64,000 bases of DNA from contig CAVVDT010000007.1 in NCBI GenBank assembly GCA_963747005.1, positions 62,001 through 126,000 on the forward strand, given 5' to 3'. Position 1 is the first letter of the stretch. Each line of letters starts with the position of its first letter. This stretch comes from CAVVDT01 sp963747005 (GTDB lineage: Bacteria; Pseudomonadota; Alphaproteobacteria; Rhizobiales; Aestuariivirgaceae). The translations under genes and the position numbers were made by a program. Shown here piece by piece: positions 1 to 8,654 of this stretch. A model generated the notes under the pieces. That model saw nothing but the letters and a program-made list of their open reading frames with translations. It was not told the DNA's origin and made no database searches.

Positions 1-75
1 GGGTTGATTGTCGCCTCGGTGACCTATATCGCCCACCGCGAATCGGCTGCCAGGCGGCGGGCGCGGGCGAAATAG
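1..75 (+). CDS. C-terminal end of an unknown membrane protein (partial)
   Basis: Frame 1 is open from the window edge to a TAG at 73-75. The 24 readable residues start with a hydrophobic stretch (GLIVASVTYIA) and end in a very basic tail (RRRARAK). This is the usual look of a last membrane helix followed by positive cytoplasmic residues. The start lies outside the window, so no family can be named. It would be the gene immediately upstream of the DUF192 protein on the same strand, 81 bases away. Confidence 0.45.
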   Translation, partial: GLIVASVTYIAHRESAARRRARAK

Positions 76-156
76 CGCCCCATTGCGCCGCGGCGCGGCC
101 GGCGGCAGGATCGCAGCCGGTGTTTTCCTTCTTGCAAGTTCGAGGACGATCCGTCC

Positions 157-621
157 ATGCCACGCACGCTCATTCCATTCGCTGTCAGTCTTTGCCTGCT
201 GCTCGGTCTGGCGGTCCCGTTTGCAAGTGCGGAGGAGCGCTCGTGGCCCGGCACCTACAGTATGCGGCTGGGCGATCACCACATCGCAGTCGAGATCGCC
301 AATACCGAAGCAGAACAGATACGCGGCCTGTCAGGGCGCCGCGACCTGGCCGCCGGAAGCGGGTTGCTGTTCGTGTTCCAGGATGAGGCCACCTACGGCT
401 TCTGGATGAAGGAGATGCATTTCTCCATCGACATCTTGTGGATCGGCGCCGACTTGCGGGTGGTGCATGTGGCCGAAAATGTCAGCCCCGGGACTTTCCC
501 CAAGGTGTTCCGGCCATCGCAACCGGCCCGCTACGTGCTGGAACTGAACGCGATGGACGCCGAGAAGCTGGGCGTGAGGGTCGGAACGCCGGTGACGCTT
601 CCGGCCGTCCTGACGCCTTGA
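157..621 (+). CDS. DUF192 family exported protein
   Basis: 154 residues. An N-terminal signal peptide (PFAVSLCLLLGLAVPFASA, about residues 6-25) predicts export to the periplasm. The rest matches the small DUF192 fold: a GLSGR motif near residue 60, a FVFQ strand, then FWMKEMHFSIDILWI and a C-terminal YVLELNA segment. DUF192 proteins are widespread and have no settled biochemical function. No strong ribosome-binding site is visible, but the signal peptide begins exactly at this ATG. A perfect hairpin follows the stop codon. The gene is convergent with the secreted low-complexity protein. Confidence 0.85.
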   Translation: MPRTLIPFAVSLCLLLGLAVPFASAEERSWPGTYSMRLGDHHIAVEIANTEAEQIRGLSGRRDLAAGSGLLFVFQDEATYGFWMKEMHFSIDILWIGADLRVVHVAENVSPGTFPKVFRPSQPARYVLELNAMDAEKLGVRVGTPVTLPAVLTP

Positions 622-627
622 ACACCA

Positions 628-652
628 CATGCCCGGCCGCGGGCCGGGCATG
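628..652. terminator. Perfect 11-bp stem hairpin between convergent genes
   Basis: CATGCCCGGCC and GGCCGGGCATG are exact inverted repeats around the three-base loop GCG. It lies between the stop of the DUF192 gene (621) and the stop of the convergent gene (677). No T tract follows on either strand, so it could be a bidirectional or factor-assisted terminator. Only the pairing is seen; the function is inferred. Confidence 0.6.
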
Positions 653-676
653 GGTGCGTGGGAGGCGCGGAGGTGC

Positions 677-1366
677 TTACTGGCAGTTGTCGTAGCTGTA
701 GCTGGGGGCGTAGCTGTTGTAGCTGGACGAATAGTTGTCGTAGCTGTTGTAGTTGCTGTAGCCGTAGTTGTAGTCATTGGTGTAGGTCACAATGACCTTC
801 TTGTGCACCTTCCTGGCGATGAGGTCGTAGGTGCCATCGGTGTGCATCACGATGAACTGGTCTTCGGTTTCGAAAACCCGGTCGCCCTTGGCGAGGTGCT
901 TGAGATCGACCGGCTTCTTGGTCTCGGGCGCCGGCTGTTCCACCTTCTTTTCAACCGGCGGCTGTACCTGCTTTTCGATCACCGGCTTGTTGTCGGTGGT
1001 GTCGGAGTTGTCGGCGACGATCGGCTGGGCGGTATCGGACTCAAGGGTCGCCAGCTTCGGCTGGGGCTGTGCCACCGGCGCCTTGGGGGCGACGATCTCA
1101 GCGGTGGTGGAATTCTGCTGGCGCGGCTCAACGACGATCTGGCGCAGGTTGGGGGCCTGCTGTCGGGCGATCGGCGCCTTGGGCGTCAGGCTGAAGATAT
1201 GGTTGCCGGCCTGCTTGCTGGCGACCGGCGCCTTGGGGGCGACGAACTGGGTTTTGAAGGTGTTGCTGGCGGCATCGGCCGCACCGGCGCCGGCCATGAG
1301 GGCGAAAGCCAGCGCAGTCGCCGCTGCGAAACCGCCTGAAAGCCGGACGATATTGGAGGTCTTCAT
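677..1366 (-). CDS. Secreted protein with APKAP repeats and Tyr/Asn/Ser-rich tail
   Basis: 229 residues from the ATG at 1364-1366. This start was chosen because it begins a signal peptide (MKTSNIVRLSGG, then a hydrophobic alanine-rich segment ending GADAAS). The mature part carries three copies of a short motif (VAPKAPVA, LTPKAPIA, VAPKAPVA), then a Pro/Glu/Lys-rich region. A small folded-looking segment (KGDRVFETEDQFIVMHTDG) follows, and the last 35 residues are almost only Tyr, Asn, Ser, Asp and Gly, ending in CQ. I do not recognise a family. The layout suggests a disordered periplasmic or surface protein. It is divergent from the WD40-caspase gene, 179 bases apart. Confidence 0.75.
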   Translation of the reverse strand: MKTSNIVRLSGGFAAATALAFALMAGAGAADAASNTFKTQFVAPKAPVASKQAGNHIFSLTPKAPIARQQAPNLRQIVVEPRQQNSTTAEIVAPKAPVAQPQPKLATLESDTAQPIVADNSDTTDNKPVIEKQVQPPVEKKVEQPAPETKKPVDLKHLAKGDRVFETEDQFIVMHTDGTYDLIARKVHKKVIVTYTNDYNYGYSNYNSYDNYSSSYNSYAPSYSYDNCQ

Positions 1367-1545
1367 GATTTCTGCCCTTCCTGGGTGAGAGGTTCGGTTG
1401 ATCGATGACGCCATTTCTAGCCGGTTGAATTTGAACGGGGCCTGAGGGGGCCGTTCATCTGCGGTTTAGGTGGCGCGGCGCATCAGGTAGGGGTTGCGGC
1501 CAGTCCCGCTTTTGCAACCAGCGACGCTGAGCAGGAGTAAGGTAG

Positions 1546-4422
1546 ATGACAGGAACGGCCATCAATTCGGCGATCTGGCGGACGATCCTCGTTGCCATCT
1601 GCCTGCATCTCCTGGCGTTGCCGGGCCGGGCCGATGGTGCTGTACCCATTCTCCAGCTCGACAGCGGCGGCCACATGGCCCTGATCCGCAACCTGCGCTT
1701 CACCGCCGACGGCACACATCTGGTCTCGGCCAGTGACGACAAGGTGGTGCGGGTCTGGGATCTCAAGACGGGACGCACCGAGCGCACGATCCGTGGCGAG
1801 GTCGGCGATGGCGAGGCGGGCAAGGTCTACGCCATCGCCCTGTCGCCGGACGGGCGGTGGCTGGCGGTGGGCGGTCATACCGCCATGGCGGGAGAGACGG
1901 ACTATCCGGTGCGGCTCTACGACTTTGCCAGCGGCAAGCTGGTGAAACTGCTGCACGGGCACACCGACAGCGTCCTGTCGCTGGATTTCTCCAGCGATGG
2001 CCGGCGGCTGGTGTCGGGCGGGGTCGACGACACGGCCATCATCTGGGACGTCGCCACGGGCGCAGGCCTTGCCCGCCTCGTCGGGCATAAGGGCGATGTC
2101 AACACGGTGCGCTTCAGCCGCGATGGCACCCGCGTCTTTACCGCCAGCGACGATGGCGAGGTGGGGATGTGGAGGGCCTCCGATGGCAGGCGGCTCAAGC
2201 GCATGCCGGGTCATGACGGCATCGTCATCGCCCTGGCGGTCTCGCCGCTGGACGGCACCGTCGCCTCGGGCGGCCTCGACGGCACCATTCGCCTGTGGGA
2301 CGGCAACAGCGGGCGCTTCCTGGGCGTGCTCGGCAAGCAGCCGGCCGGCGTCATGGCGCTGGATTTCTCCAGCGATGGACGGCGACTCGTATCCGGCATC
2401 GGCGCCGGCGCCAGTGCCTATGAAACAAGCGTGTGGGATGTGGCGACGGGCCGGCGGATTACCGCCTATGGCGGTCACGACAACATCGTTCTCGCGGCCG
2501 CCTTTTCGCCCGACGGGCGCCTCGTTGCCACCGCCGGCGGCAACAACAACGAAATTCACCTGTGGGAGGCGGGAACGGCCAAGCTGGTGGAACGGCTCGC
2601 CGGCGTCGGTGAGGCGGTGTGGGCGGTGGGCTTTTCGCCGGATGGCGGCCGCATCGCCTGGGGCCATCGGCGTGTGTTCGCTGCGCCCAACGACCTGGGG
2701 CCGTTGCAGTTCGACTTGCGGCTGCCGGACAAGGTGCGGTTGGCGGGCGAGCCGCGCAAGCTCGACGATGCAGACGCTTTCATTCGTGTCGTAACGCATC
2801 TTGGTGCGCTGTCGCTTGAACATCGCTCAAGCGGCAAGTCGGACTATTTCGATCTCGTCGACATCAAGCGCGATGGCCAGCGCGTCGCCTCGATCCGGCG
2901 CGACGAGACCGACGGCTATGCCAACAATACCTATGGCTTCGCCCCGGATGGGCAGACCGTCTTTACCGGTGGCGGCAACGGCTTCCTGTCGGCCTACGGG
3001 CTCGATGGCGGTAAGCTGGGGGATTTTGCGGGCCACACCGGCGATGTGTGGGCCATCGCCGTGTCGCCCGACGGGGGGCTGCTGCTATCGGGCAGCGACG
3101 ACCAGACGCTGCGGTTGTGGAACGCGAAGACGGGGGAGAATATCGTGTCGCTGTTTGCCGGCAGCGACGGCGAATGGGTGATGTGGACGCCGCAGGGCTA
3201 CTATGCCGCCTCGCCGGGCGGCGATCACCATGTCGGCTGGCATGTCAACCAGGGGGCGGACAAGGCTGCCCGTTTCGTGACCGCGGCGCAATTGAAGCAG
3301 CATTTCTACCGGCCCGACATCGTCACCGATGCCCTGCGCCTGCGCAGCGCCCGACAGGCTGCCGCCAAGGCCGGCGACGACGGTTTTTCCATCGCCGATC
3401 TGACACGCCGGCGGCCGCCGGATGTGAGCGTGACGGTGGGGGGCGAAGGCAGTCGCACCGCCCATCTGGCGGTTAAGATCGACGAGAGCGAGAACCCGGC
3501 AACGAACCTCGACGTGGTGGTCGACGGGCGCCTTGTGCGCACCGGGCCGCTTGCCGGCATCGCGCGTAAAGAGGGCGCCTATCTGATCGAGGTACCGCTG
3601 GCGGCGGGCGACAATGCCGTCCGTGTCACGGTTTCCAACGATATCGGCCGCAGCGTGCGCGACATGACGGTGCGCGGCGTCGGCGGCACGGTCGAGGAGC
3701 GCGGCAAGGGCACGCTCTACCTCCTGGCGGTGGGGGTCGACGACTATCCCAACTTCAACCAGAACCTCAAATTCGCCGGGGCCGATGCACGGGCCTTCCG
3801 GGACCTCGCCATCGCCACCACGGGCCGGCTGCACAGCGCGGTGAAAAGCCTGCTTCTGGTCAAGGGTGGCGATCAGTCACCAACCGCGGCAGCGGTGCTG
3901 GGGGCGCTTGAGGAACTGCAGCAGGCCGGACCCGACGACACGGTGATGATCTTCATGGCTGGCCATGGCGTCAATGACGGGGCCGATTATCTGTTCCTGC
4001 CGAGCGATGCCAGATACGTCGACGGCAAATGGGTGGCCGACACGGTGGTATCGTGGCGGCGGCTGCAGGATGTCCTCGACCACACCCGCGGCCAGCGCAT
4101 CCTGCTGGTCGATACCTGCCATGCCGGCAATGCCTTCAATCCGCGCCTGATCAAGGACAGCGCCGATGCCTCCATCGCGCTGATGGCCGCCACCGATGGC
4201 GAAACCCTCGCCCAGGAGCGCCCCGACATCGGTCACGGGGTGTTCACCGAAGCGGTGCTGGAAGGCATGAAGGGCAAGGCCGATGCAAGCGGCGACCGCC
4301 GCATCCGGGTGAAGGAGCTGAGCGCCTTCGTCGCCAGCGCGGTGAAGATGATCACCCAGGGCAAGCAGCAGCCGACGTCGTTCGTGCCTGACAAGGCGAA
4401 TTTCGTGGTCTCGCCGCTCTAA
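1546..4422 (+). CDS. Secreted WD40-repeat caspase-like (peptidase C14) protein
   Basis: 958 residues with an N-terminal signal sequence (TILVAICLHLLALPGRADG). Residues about 40-390 and 470-560 are WD40 repeats, recognisable by repeated SPDG, GHT/GHD and VWDL/LWD/LWN signatures, about nine or ten copies. A linker of beta-rich sequence follows (about 600-715), then a C14 caspase domain opening YLLAVGVDDYP (about 724). The catalytic dyad is visible: His807 in FMAGHGV and Cys858 in LLVDTCHAGN. The start has AAGG seven bases upstream. Proteins of this layout are known in Alphaproteobacteria but their substrates are mostly unknown. The signal peptide implies periplasmic action. It is convergent with a cyclase-like gene, 12 bases apart. 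Confidence 0.9.
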   Translation: MTGTAINSAIWRTILVAICLHLLALPGRADGAVPILQLDSGGHMALIRNLRFTADGTHLVSASDDKVVRVWDLKTGRTERTIRGEVGDGEAGKVYAIALSPDGRWLAVGGHTAMAGETDYPVRLYDFASGKLVKLLHGHTDSVLSLDFSSDGRRLVSGGVDDTAIIWDVATGAGLARLVGHKGDVNTVRFSRDGTRVFTASDDGEVGMWRASDGRRLKRMPGHDGIVIALAVSPLDGTVASGGLDGTIRLWDGNSGRFLGVLGKQPAGVMALDFSSDGRRLVSGIGAGASAYETSVWDVATGRRITAYGGHDNIVLAAAFSPDGRLVATAGGNNNEIHLWEAGTAKLVERLAGVGEAVWAVGFSPDGGRIAWGHRRVFAAPNDLGPLQFDLRLPDKVRLAGEPRKLDDADAFIRVVTHLGALSLEHRSSGKSDYFDLVDIKRDGQRVASIRRDETDGYANNTYGFAPDGQTVFTGGGNGFLSAYGLDGGKLGDFAGHTGDVWAIAVSPDGGLLLSGSDDQTLRLWNAKTGENIVSLFAGSDGEWVMWTPQGYYAASPGGDHHVGWHVNQGADKAARFVTAAQLKQHFYRPDIVTDALRLRSARQAAAKAGDDGFSIADLTRRRPPDVSVTVGGEGSRTAHLAVKIDESENPATNLDVVVDGRLVRTGPLAGIARKEGAYLIEVPLAAGDNAVRVTVSNDIGRSVRDMTVRGVGGTVEERGKGTLYLLAVGVDDYPNFNQNLKFAGADARAFRDLAIATTGRLHSAVKSLLLVKGGDQSPTAAAVLGALEELQQAGPDDTVMIFMAGHGVNDGADYLFLPSDARYVDGKWVADTVVSWRRLQDVLDHTRGQRILLVDTCHAGNAFNPRLIKDSADASIALMAATDGETLAQERPDIGHGVFTEAVLEGMKGKADASGDRRIRVKELSAFVASAVKMITQGKQQPTSFVPDKANFVVSPL

Positions 4423-4434
4423 TGCCGCGCGAAG

Positions 4435-5478
4435 TCAGGCCGACGGGGCGACGGATCCCCCCTGCTGCCAGTGATAGACCTCGAGGCCGTCGACCACCTT
4501 GTGGGTGGGGGCGAAACCGGCCGCATTGGCCAGGGGCTTGATGGCCGTCTTGGGCACCGCGACGGTGTTGGGCTCGGCATATTTCTGCATGTGGCCGGCA
4601 ATGTCGATGACGCGGTCGGAAACCTGTTCCAGCGGCATGTTGTCGTCGAGGTAGAGGAAGCCCGAGTTCACCCCGCAGCGCACCGCGAAGTTGGTTTTCA
4701 TCAGCTTGACCTCGCGGTTGAAATGATCGAGCGCGTTGATCACGCCCTGACCGGCCTTGACGGCGGTGTCGATGTGGGAAAAGCAGGCCATCACGCCATC
4801 TGGCGTCCAGGCGGCCTTGATCACGCCGTTGGCCCTGAATACGCTTTCGACCATCTTGCGGTATTCGGCGAAATCGATCTGCGCGGCGGCGGCGTCTTCC
4901 TCCTCCTTCATGGCGGTGGAGCCGACGACGTCAATGGCCAGGAACGCCAGTTCGCGCCCCATGCCGTCCAGCTTGCGCTTGGTCTCGGCGAAGATCTTGA
5001 GCAGTTCCTCACGGTCGGTCTTGCCACCGGACTTCATGGCCTGGACCTTTGCCTCAAGCTCCCTGGTGAGGCTCGATCCGGCCTCGACACCCATGTCGGC
5101 GCGCAACGAGGCGACCTTGGAGTCCATCTGCTGCTGGAAGATCTTGCGCCGGGCGCCATCGGCCACGCGCCCGGCGCCTATGCTTGCCATGAGCGCCAGC
5201 ACGATGATGATCCAGTCGGTACGGTCATAACCGCCGAAGCGCGTCGGGATGCTGGCCCGCACGCCCGCGCCCAGGGTCTCCATGATGACGGCGCGGGTGG
5301 AATAGACCATCTTGACCAGCGGATACTTGTAGGCCCCTTCGAAACGGCTGAGGAACTGCGCCAGCAACAGGACGACGACGATAAACAGAACCACCCAACG
5401 GACGAGCCGCGCGGCGATTACGATGGCCGACAGCGACCCGGACTTTGTGTCAGTACCCGCTTCCGCCTTCACCGCCAT
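4435..5478 (-). CDS. Membrane-anchored class III adenylate/guanylate cyclase-like protein
   Basis: 347 residues from the ATG at 5476-5478; a TTG two codons upstream is an alternative. Two membrane helices are visible (VVLFIVVVLLLAQFL, about residues 28-45; WIIIVLALMASIGAG, about 88-103). A Lys/Glu/Gln-rich probable coiled coil follows (about 110-165), then a class III cyclase domain from LAFLAIDVVGST. The two metal-binding aspartates appear present (AIDVVGST; TPDGVMACF). The helix that normally carries the catalytic Asn and Arg reads VIDIAGHMQ instead of VN-AAR-type sequence, so activity is doubtful. It may be a sensor or a degenerate cyclase. Confidence 0.8.
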   Translation of the reverse strand: MAVKAEAGTDTKSGSLSAIVIAARLVRWVVLFIVVVLLLAQFLSRFEGAYKYPLVKMVYSTRAVIMETLGAGVRASIPTRFGGYDRTDWIIIVLALMASIGAGRVADGARRKIFQQQMDSKVASLRADMGVEAGSSLTRELEAKVQAMKSGGKTDREELLKIFAETKRKLDGMGRELAFLAIDVVGSTAMKEEEDAAAAQIDFAEYRKMVESVFRANGVIKAAWTPDGVMACFSHIDTAVKAGQGVINALDHFNREVKLMKTNFAVRCGVNSGFLYLDDNMPLEQVSDRVIDIAGHMQKYAEPNTVAVPKTAIKPLANAAGFAPTHKVVDGLEVYHWQQGGSVAPSA

Positions 5479-5742
5479 CAGCAATCCATCCTTGTCGCGT
5501 TCAGTCGAATATCGGTCAGTCTAGTGCATATCCCCGGCGGAATGAACCACCGTCGTTGCGGGACGCAAGCGAAACAGGGCAGCTCGCCGCGGCACCTTTC
5601 GCCATGCATCGCCGGTTTCGTCAAGCATCTGATTTGATTCAGGTTTTCCTACAATTTTCACGGTGTTTCTAACCGGATATTGGAATGTGATCCGTATGGT
5701 CGGCCCCCAGTTGAGAGCGTATCAGGCGGGAGGTCTTCAGCC

Positions 5743-5943
5743 ATGCAAACGATCGATCTGGTCTCTGCCATCGTTTCCGCGGCGGTCGTCGGCGGCCTGG
5801 TCCTTCGATGCGGCCTGATGGCCAACGCGATGCTCATCGCCGAGGTGTTGTGGAGCCGTCGCCGGCTCGCCCAGGCCGTCCCGGTTGCGCAGGACGTGCG
5901 CTCCCTGCCGGTCCATCCATCGCTGCTGGACCGTGCTCTATAA
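5743..5943 (+). CDS. Possible small single-pass membrane protein
   Basis: 66 residues from the ATG at 5743, which has GGGAGG ten bases upstream (5730s). One hydrophobic helix spans about residues 5-37 (LVSAIVSAAVVGGLVL, then MANAMLIAEVLW), followed by a basic segment SRRRLAQ and a soluble tail. No family is recognised. It is convergent with the NfrB-like gene. The ribosome-binding site and the helix support it, but the short length leaves real doubt. An upstream in-frame ATG at 5680 lacks a comparable signal. Confidence 0.4.
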   Translation: MQTIDLVSAIVSAAVVGGLVLRCGLMANAMLIAEVLWSRRRLAQAVPVAQDVRSLPVHPSLLDRAL

Positions 5944-5963
5944 CGCACTGCCCGCACTATCCA

Positions 5964-7394
5964 TCATTCGAGGAATTCGTGCTCGGTCTTGTCCCACGGG
6001 ATGCGCGTGCGGTCGCTCTTTGAGTGCGTGAGATAGATCCAGATCGCCCTCACGGTAGCGCAGAAATTGATGAGGTTGCCCCATACCGCGCGCGGTACCG
6101 ACAGGATGGCGTGCACCAGCCCATAGATCTTGTAGGTGCATATGGCGCGCACTGCCAGACGGTAGACCACCACATAGAAGTTGGCGATCAGGACATACCA
6201 GACCCATGAGCCCTCGCGCACCAGGTCGGGGAACGCCTGATCGCCGGTCACCAGCCATTGGCTGTACCAGACCGCCAGGGTGATGATGACGAGGATATAG
6301 CCCAGAAACGACACGACATTGCCGACCAGGGCCTTGCGGTCGCGCGCCAGCATGTAGCGCTGGTAGGGTGTTCCCCGCCATCCCAGATGCACCCAGCCCT
6401 GCAGGGTGATGCCGATGACCCAGCGGGTCTTCTGGCGTACCGCGGTCCAGAAGCGCCGCGGGAAGAAGCTGCGCACCGCAACGCGCGAACCCGACCAGGT
6501 ACCGGCCGAAAGAACCGGGTCCAGGTCGTCGGGCTCGATGGACAGGCCGGCGAACATGCTGCGTTCCGCGGCGCCGGCCATCAGCATGGGCAGTTCGTAA
6601 TCCTCGGTCAGGGTGTCCTCGCTGAAGACCTTGCCGCCGTTCAGCCGCATGGCGGTGAATATGGCGCGACGGCTGAAGCCGGTGCCAACGCCGGCGCTCG
6701 GGATGATGCCGGTGAGCCATTCCCGTACCGGCATCTCCTTCAGATGCATCTGAGCGAACTCGTCCATGTAGTGGCCAGACGTGAACTCGCCCCATCCGGC
6801 ATCCATGGGAAATACCGGCAACTGCACGACGTCCCGGAAGGGAATGAAGTAGTTGAAGACATTCAATTCGTGCGCCGGCAGATAATCCTCGGCGTCGTCG
6901 ATGACGAAGATCTCATAATGCCAGCCGCGCCGATCTTCATCGGCAAAGATGTAGGAAACGATCGCGTTGACATTGCCGGACTTGGTGGTGGGCCCGTCAT
7001 GGTCGAGGATGACCATGGTGATGCGGTCCGGGTAAAGGTCGGCGACCGACTTGACAGTCACCATCGTCGGCAGGTCGTTGGGATAGACGCCGACATATAT
7101 GTGATAGTTGGCATACTGCAGAATATCGACTGCCCGCAGCAGCATCTTGTCGATGACGTCGGCTTCCTGCCAGGTCGGCACCATCATGGCGATGGGCTTT
7201 TCCGGCATCTCCAGCAGAGTCTTGAGAGTGAACGGCGGCAACCCGTCTTGCCGCCTGGCGCGGCGCGAGTTCCAATAGATGAGCGAGAAGACATCGAGGA
7301 TGAGGTCGTCGATGCCGGTAACGAGGAAAATCGTGGCGATGACCGCGATCATCACGGTCAGGTAGGGCACCAGGAAGGAGAGGGGTTCAAACAT
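5964..7394 (-). CDS. NfrB-like family 2 glycosyltransferase, short form
   Basis: 476 residues. A membrane helix at the N terminus (about 8-28) is followed by a GT2 catalytic domain with IAMMVPTWQEADVI, the DDAEDY acidic motif, the TEDYEL motif and QKTRWVIG (a QxxRW-type motif of processive transferases). At least two further helices lie at about 360-440. The order matches the glycosyltransferase half of NfrB, the phage N4 adsorption protein B. NfrB itself has an added C-terminal MshEN c-di-GMP-binding domain, and this protein ends without it. It starts three bases after the WecB-like gene. Inferred role: polymerising and exporting a ManNAc-type surface glycan. Confidence 0.85.
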   Translation of the reverse strand: MFEPLSFLVPYLTVMIAVIATIFLVTGIDDLILDVFSLIYWNSRRARRQDGLPPFTLKTLLEMPEKPIAMMVPTWQEADVIDKMLLRAVDILQYANYHIYVGVYPNDLPTMVTVKSVADLYPDRITMVILDHDGPTTKSGNVNAIVSYIFADEDRRGWHYEIFVIDDAEDYLPAHELNVFNYFIPFRDVVQLPVFPMDAGWGEFTSGHYMDEFAQMHLKEMPVREWLTGIIPSAGVGTGFSRRAIFTAMRLNGGKVFSEDTLTEDYELPMLMAGAAERSMFAGLSIEPDDLDPVLSAGTWSGSRVAVRSFFPRRFWTAVRQKTRWVIGITLQGWVHLGWRGTPYQRYMLARDRKALVGNVVSFLGYILVIITLAVWYSQWLVTGDQAFPDLVREGSWVWYVLIANFYVVVYRLAVRAICTYKIYGLVHAILSVPRAVWGNLINFCATVRAIWIYLTHSKSDRTRIPWDKTEHEFLE

Positions 7395-7397
7395 CTC

Positions 7398-8654
7398 TTA
7401 CGGCTGGCCCCCGACCATTGTATGGCCAGCCGGGGCCGCCGGGACACGGTCGATGCCCTGCGGGTGCGATCGGCACCAGTCACGGATGTGGCCGGCAATG
7501 CGCTCTGCGGCCTTGCCGTCGCCGAAAGGATTGGGCGCCGAACTCATGCGCCGATATTCCCTGCGATCATCCAACAGGCGGATCACCTCGGCAACGACCC
7601 GGTCGGTATCAGTGCCGATGAGGCGCGCGGTTCCCGATTCCACGGCTTCCATGCGCTCGGTCTTGTCGCGCAAGACCAAGACCGGTTTCCTGAGGGCTGC
7701 GCCTTCTTCCTGCAGGCCACCGGAATCGGTGAGAAACAGGCAGGCCTGGCGCGCCACTGCCATGAAGCTCGCATAATCGAGCGGCGGCAGCAGAAAGACG
7801 CCGGGTAGGTCCGCCAGTTCGGCATGGACACGCTCGTGCACCATGGGGCCGGGATGCACGGGCAGCACGATGCGCAGGTCGGGCCGCTGAGCCGTCAACC
7901 GCTTCAAAGCGCGGCAGGCCGAGGCGATACCGGCATCCCAGGATTCGCGGCGGTGCATGGTGGCGAGAATGAGCGGTCCCCCGTTTGCCGGAATGCCGAG
8001 CCCGGCAAGGGTGTCGGGCTCAAGCGGCCGGCGGCAGATCGCCATGACGGCATCGATCACGGTATTGCCGGTGACCGTGATGGTGCGATCGTCGATGCCT
8101 TCGGCAAGGAGCGCCCGGCGGGCCCTTTCGGTGGGGGCGAAGTTGAGGCTGGCGAGACGTGCGATAAGGCTCCTGTTGGCCTCTTCGGGAAACGGACGCG
8201 ACAGGTCGTGGGTCCTGAGGCCCGCCTCCACATGCGCTATGGGGATGTGGCGATAAAAGGCGGCCAGCCCGGTGCACAGGACCGTGGTCGTGTCGCCCTG
8301 GACAACCACCAGATCGGGCTGTTCGCGCTCAAGGAGTTCGTCCACGGCAGCGATGAGGCGTACCGACAGTGCGGCCAGACTGTCGTTGCGGCGGGCAATG
8401 TGAAGCTGGTGATCGGGGGCGATGGCGAATACCCGGGCTGCCTGGGTGACCAGTTCCTCGTGCTGGCCGGTGAACACCGTGGTGATCTTCAAGCTCTCCT
8501 TGCCATAGGACTGCAGGGCACGGATCACCGGCGCCAGCTTGATCAGTTCGGGACGGGTGCCAATGAACACGGCTATTCTCGCAGGCCGGGCCGCCTTCGT
8601 CGCGTCCGCGTCTTGAAGATCAGGTGTTGAACCCGATTTTCCTCTTTTATTCAC
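7398..8654 (-). CDS. wecB: UDP-N-acetylglucosamine 2-epimerase (non-hydrolysing)
   Basis: 418 residues from a GTG at 8652-8654, chosen because GGAGG lies 13 bases upstream and the conserved start of the family (IAVFIGTRPELIKLAPV) comes soon after. The reading frame continues upstream to 8927 without family-like sequence. Hallmarks include VVQGDTTTVL, HVEAGLRT, PFPEEANR, NTVIDA, HRRESW and SGGLQEEG. The enzyme interconverts UDP-GlcNAc and UDP-ManNAc in the cytoplasm. The NfrB-like transferase follows three bases later, so the two are almost certainly co-transcribed and the epimerase probably feeds it with UDP-ManNAc. Confidence 0.88.
   Translation of the reverse strand: MNKRGKSGSTPDLQDADATKAARPARIAVFIGTRPELIKLAPVIRALQSYGKESLKITTVFTGQHEELVTQAARVFAIAPDHQLHIARRNDSLAALSVRLIAAVDELLEREQPDLVVVQGDTTTVLCTGLAAFYRHIPIAHVEAGLRTHDLSRPFPEEANRSLIARLASLNFAPTERARRALLAEGIDDRTITVTGNTVIDAVMAICRRPLEPDTLAGLGIPANGGPLILATMHRRESWDAGIASACRALKRLTAQRPDLRIVLPVHPGPMVHERVHAELADLPGVFLLPPLDYASFMAVARQACLFLTDSGGLQEEGAALRKPVLVLRDKTERMEAVESGTARLIGTDTDRVVAEVIRLLDDRREYRRMSSAPNPFGDGKAAERIAGHIRDWCRSHPQGIDRVPAAPAGHTMVGGQP

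Noticed and set aside
331..777. Threonine/alanine-rich repeat protein on the minus strand
   Set aside because: The Thr-rich pattern comes from the Tyr/Asn codon repeats of the gene at 677-1366 read in another frame, and the rest is antisense to the DUF192 gene.
677..790. Possible CRISPR-like or tandem repeat
   Set aside because: The repeated GTAGTTGTCGTAGCTG-type DNA is the codon pattern for Tyr/Asn/Ser residues inside a gene, with no regular spacers.
1483..2823. 446-codon minus-strand open frame
   Set aside because: Antisense to the WD40 region. The apparent repeats simply mirror the WD40 repeats.
6258..7808. 516-codon plus-strand open frame
   Set aside because: Antisense to the NfrB-like and WecB genes, which carry all the expected motifs.
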